Of a stretch of DNA of 8,317 nt, positions 6,930 to 8,317 are shown one piece after another. Source of the stretch: an uncultured bacterium (GTDB lineage Bacteria; Bacillota; Clostridia; Lachnospirales; Lachnospiraceae); contig CAMTFT010000054.1 of the NCBI GenBank assembly GCA_947071365.1, positions 1-8,317 of the forward strand, written 5' to 3'. Made by a program: the position numbers and the translations under genes. Each line of letters begins with the position of its first letter. The stretch's first letter is position 1. The notes under the pieces are model-generated. The model was not told the DNA's origin. It ran no database searches and worked only from the letters and a program-made list of their open reading frames with translations.

Positions 6930-6958
6930 TTGACACACCCCGACGTGTGTACTATAAT
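6930..6958 (+). promoter_or_regulatory. SigA promoter of the rplM-rpsI operon
   Basis: The -35 TTGACA (6930-6935) and -10 TATAAT (6953-6958) both match consensus with exactly 17 bp between them. Transcription should begin near 6965. Between and overlapping the boxes lies an inverted repeat, ACACAC (6933-6938) and GTGTGT (6945-6950) with 6 bp between. A strong promoter fits a ribosomal protein operon. Confidence 0.95.
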
Positions 6959-6964
6959 ATTCCA

Positions 6965-7174
6965 AGTGTGAGCAGTTTATATTGTATAACTGCGCCCTGA
7001 AATAACAAGTATAAATGTTCAGCCAAAGCCCCGGCGGGACATTTTACCATAAGGAATCGTGCGGCAGGGCCGCTGTCGGTTACGGACAGACCGGCATGAG
7101 ATTCCATTACTGGGAGGACGGAAATAAGCCTCTGCCAGCCCGGAGCAAGTTCATTATATCAAGGAGGAAAACCA
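6965..7174 (+). ncRNA. Structured rplM leader, candidate L13 leader
   Basis: This is the 5' UTR of about 210 nt between the predicted transcription start and the rplM ATG. Helix 1: GCAGTT(T)ATA (6972-6981) with TATAACTGC (6985-6993), one bulged T. Helix 2: AAATGTTC (7013-7020) with GGACATTT (7037-7044), with an inner GCC/GGC. Helix 3 is branched: GGAATC (7053-7058) with GATTCC (7100-7105), enclosing hairpins GCGGC-AGG-GCCGC (7061-7073) and CTGTC/GACAG (7073-7089), with an alternative GTGC/GCAT pairing. Helix 4: CTGGGAGG (7110-7117) with CCTC-TG-CCAG (7129-7138). Firmicute rplM genes are known to carry an L13 leader (Rfam RF00555) thought to let free L13 repress its own operon. Position and complexity fit that role, but I have not matched the consensus. 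The last 36 nt hold the RBS AAGGAGG at 7161-7167. Confidence 0.75.
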
Positions 7175-7603
7175 ATGAAAAGTTATATGGCTAGCCCAGC
7201 AACGATTGAGAGAAAATGGTATGTAGTTGATGCTACAGATATGACACTTGGCCGTCTGGCTTCAGAAGTGGCAAAGGTATTAAGAGGAAAGAATAAGCCG
7301 ATCTTTACACCTCATATTGATACAGGTGATTATGTAATCGTAGTAAACGCAGAGAAGATTCAGGTAACAGGCAAGAAGCTTGACCAGAAGGTTTACTACC
7401 ATCATTCAGAGTACGTAGGTGGTATGAAAGAGACTACACTGCGTGAGATGCTGGCAAAGAAACCGGAGAGAGTGATTGAGCTCGCTGTAAAGGGTATGCT
7501 TCCGAAGGGACCGCTCGGCAGAGAAATGTACAAGAAGCTTTTTGTATATGCAGGTCCGGATCACAAGCAGCAGGCACAGAAGCCGGAAGTGCTGACATTC
7601 TAA
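7175..7603 (+). CDS. rplM: 50S ribosomal protein L13 (uL13)
   Basis: This is a large-subunit ribosomal protein that binds 23S rRNA and acts early in 50S assembly; at 142 aa it is the usual bacterial length. ATG at 7175 follows AAGGAGG (7161-7167) by 7 nt. Family marks are [18 protein letters not shown] at 13-30, the [14 protein letters not shown] segment at 49-62, and the signature [22 protein letters not shown] at about 106-127. It is first in a two-gene operon with rpsI, the near-universal bacterial arrangement, and is preceded by its own promoter and structured leader. In the L13-leader model this protein is the repressor that binds the leader. Nothing is unusual in the protein, and identification is secure. 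Confidence 0.99.
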   Translation: MKSYMASPATIERKWYVVDATDMTLGRLASEVAKVLRGKNKPIFTPHIDTGDYVIVVNAEKIQVTGKKLDQKVYYHHSEYVGGMKETTLREMLAKKPERVIELAVKGMLPKGPLGREMYKKLFVYAGPDHKQQAQKPEVLTF

Positions 7604-7604
7604 G

Positions 7605-7611
7605 AAGGAGG
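7605..7611 (+). promoter_or_regulatory. Ribosome binding site supporting the rpsI TTG start
   Basis: AAGGAGG lies 9 nt before TTG at 7621. It supports the TTG start, which gives the expected N-terminus [13 protein letters not shown]. Confidence 0.9.
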
Positions 7612-7620
7612 TAAGGAACA

Positions 7621-8013
7621 TTGGCTAAGGAAAGATATTACGGAACAGGAAGAAGAAAAAAATCAATCGCAAGAGTATATCTGATGCCGGGTACTGGCAA
7701 GATTACTATCAATAAAAGAGACATCGACGATTACTTCGGTCTTGAGACTCTGAAGGTTATCGTTCGTCAGCCGCTGGCAGCTACAGAGACCGGTGACAAG
7801 TTCGACGTTCTCGTAAACGTACACGGTGGTGGTACAACAGGTCAGGCTGGTGCGATCCGTCACGGTATTGCAAGAGCACTGCTTCAGGTGGACAACGACT
7901 ATAGACCGGCACTGAAGTCTGCTGGTTATCTGACTCGTGATCCGAGAATGAAAGAGCGTAAGAAATACGGTCTCAAAGCAGCTCGTAGAGCTCCGCAGTT
8001 CTCAAAGAGATAA
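7621..8013 (+). CDS. rpsI: 30S ribosomal protein S9 (uS9)
   Basis: This is a small-subunit head protein whose C-terminal tail reaches the P-site tRNA; at 130 aa it is full length. It starts at TTG 7621, a rare initiator but with a strong RBS and the exact expected N-terminus. Family marks are [14 protein letters not shown] at 8-21, the signature [19 protein letters not shown] at 69-87, and the basic C-terminal tail ending FSKR, whose final Lys-Arg contacts tRNA. It follows rplM by 17 nt in the standard operon and is followed by a terminator. The TTG start may hold translation at a set level relative to L13, but that is only an inference. Confidence 0.99.
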   Translation: MAKERYYGTGRRKKSIARVYLMPGTGKITINKRDIDDYFGLETLKVIVRQPLAATETGDKFDVLVNVHGGGTTGQAGAIRHGIARALLQVDNDYRPALKSAGYLTRDPRMKERKKYGLKAARRAPQFSKR

Positions 8014-8034
8014 CAAATTTCAAAAGAGCAACAG

Positions 8035-8067
8035 ACCCCGAAAACTTTGTGCTTTCGGGGTTTCTCT
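8035..8067 (+). terminator. Intrinsic terminator after rpsI
   Basis: ACCCCGAAA (8035-8043) pairs perfectly with TTTCGGGGT (8053-8061) around a 9-nt loop and runs into TTTCTCTT. It ends the rplM-rpsI transcript. Confidence 0.92.
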
Positions 8068-8156
8068 TATATTCTGAAAATCTGTGAGCTATCTCAAAAA
8101 CACACAAATTTTCCTCGGTAAGTAATAAGGAATACACAAATACAAATATGTTTTTC

Positions 8157-8185
8157 TTGTGTCATGCACACGACAATGTTATAAT
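8157..8185 (+). promoter_or_regulatory. Extended -10 promoter of an unseen or very short transcript
   Basis: TATAAT at 8180-8185 is preceded by TG at the extended -10 position (TGTTATAAT from 8177). TTGTGT at 8157-8162 lies 17 bp upstream as a weak -35. The sequence GTGT-CATGC-ACAC (8159-8171) forms an inverted repeat over the -35 and spacer. The predicted start is near 8192. No coding gene begins before the window ends. Confidence 0.65.
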
Positions 8186-8215
8186 GCTAAAAACAGGGAA
8201 AGACGTACAAGAAAC

Positions 8216-8243
8216 AAGAGGCAGAGGTCGCTCCGCCTCTTTT
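8216..8243 (+). terminator. Terminator-like hairpin after a short transcribed stretch
   Basis: AAGAGGC (8216-8222) pairs with GCCTCTT (8235-8241) around a 12-nt loop that can add a short GAG/CTC stem. It is followed by TTT before GCTATATT, so the T-run is short (TTTT including the stem end). It is about 25-50 nt after the predicted start of the upstream promoter. It may be an attenuator, the end of a tiny RNA, or chance structure. Confidence 0.5.
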
Positions 8244-8271
8244 GCTATATTCGCTTGATTGTGTCCAGTAA

Positions 8272-8317
8272 CTGTCTCTTATACACATCTGACGCTGCCG
8301 ACGACTTAATAGGTGTA
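8272..8317 (-). other. Nextera Read 1 adapter, i5 index and P5 start (not genomic)
   Basis: Bases 8272-8290 are CTGTCTCTTATACACATCT, the Tn5 mosaic end. Bases 8291-8304 (GACGCTGCCGACGA) complete the reverse complement of the Nextera Read 1 adapter. Bases 8305-8312 (CTTAATAG) sit in the i5 index position; the reverse complement CTATTAAG matches, from memory, Nextera XT index S518. GTGTA at 8313-8317 begins reverse-complemented P5. Native sequence ends at 8271. Confidence 0.98.

Noticed and set aside
7015..7194. 59-codon open frame in the rplM leader overlapping the rplM start
   Set aside because: It has no ribosome binding site, it crosses all of the helices after the first, and its predicted peptide resembles no family I know. 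Openness is likely a by-product of GC-rich structured RNA.
5..8290. 19-bp terminal inverted repeats resembling Tn5/IS50 ends around an 8.3-kb element
   Set aside because: The mosaic ends face the wrong way for a transposon: the insert abuts the GACAG side, as in tagmentation. The flanks are Nextera adapter and index bases, so this is not a mobile element.

Overview
The native DNA runs from about base 24 to 8271. Both ends are untrimmed Nextera (Tn5) tagmentation adapter: 1-23 on the left, 8272-8317 on the right including an i5 index and the first bases of P5. The window is therefore probably one tagmented molecule of about 8.25 kb read from end to end, and single-base indels should be treated with caution.

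The host looks like a moderate-GC Firmicute of the class Clostridia, most likely a gut Lachnospiraceae. The basis is strong AGGAGG-type ribosome binding sites, occasional GTG/TTG starts, a consensus SigA promoter, and a structured leader before rplM-rpsI. This is an inference from style and protein families, not a database match.

Region 1 (26-6832, all + strand) is a tightly packed sugar or polyol operon whose 5' end is missing. In order it encodes: a truncated ABC sugar permease (MalF/UgpA type); a second permease (MalG/UgpE type); an SDR dehydrogenase resembling the Sou1/mannitol-2-dehydrogenase group; an MsmK/UgpC-type ATPase; a zinc sorbitol/xylitol dehydrogenase-like MDR; a PfkB sugar kinase; and a second MDR dehydrogenase that lacks the structural zinc lobe. 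It ends at a strong intrinsic terminator (6845-6894). The simplest reading is import of a polyol or rare sugar, oxidoreduction to a ketose (plausibly fructose), then phosphorylation. A sorbose-to-sorbitol-to-fructose route fits the SDR plus sorbitol dehydrogenase plus kinase set, but the substrate is not proven. The SDR gene has an apparent one-base frameshift just after its start codon, on an A6 run that also reads as a dnaX-type slippery heptamer. The kinase gene carries a perfect 12-bp inverted repeat.

Region 2 (6895-8067) is the ribosomal protein operon. A 14-bp palindrome is followed by a consensus promoter with 17-bp spacing, a highly structured leader of about 210 nt (probably L13 autoregulation), rplM (uL13), rpsI (uS9, TTG start) and an intrinsic terminator.

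Region 3 (8068-8271) has no ORF. It has an extended -10 promoter followed about 30 nt after the predicted start by a hairpin with a short T-run: either a very short RNA or the attenuated leader of a gene beyond the window.
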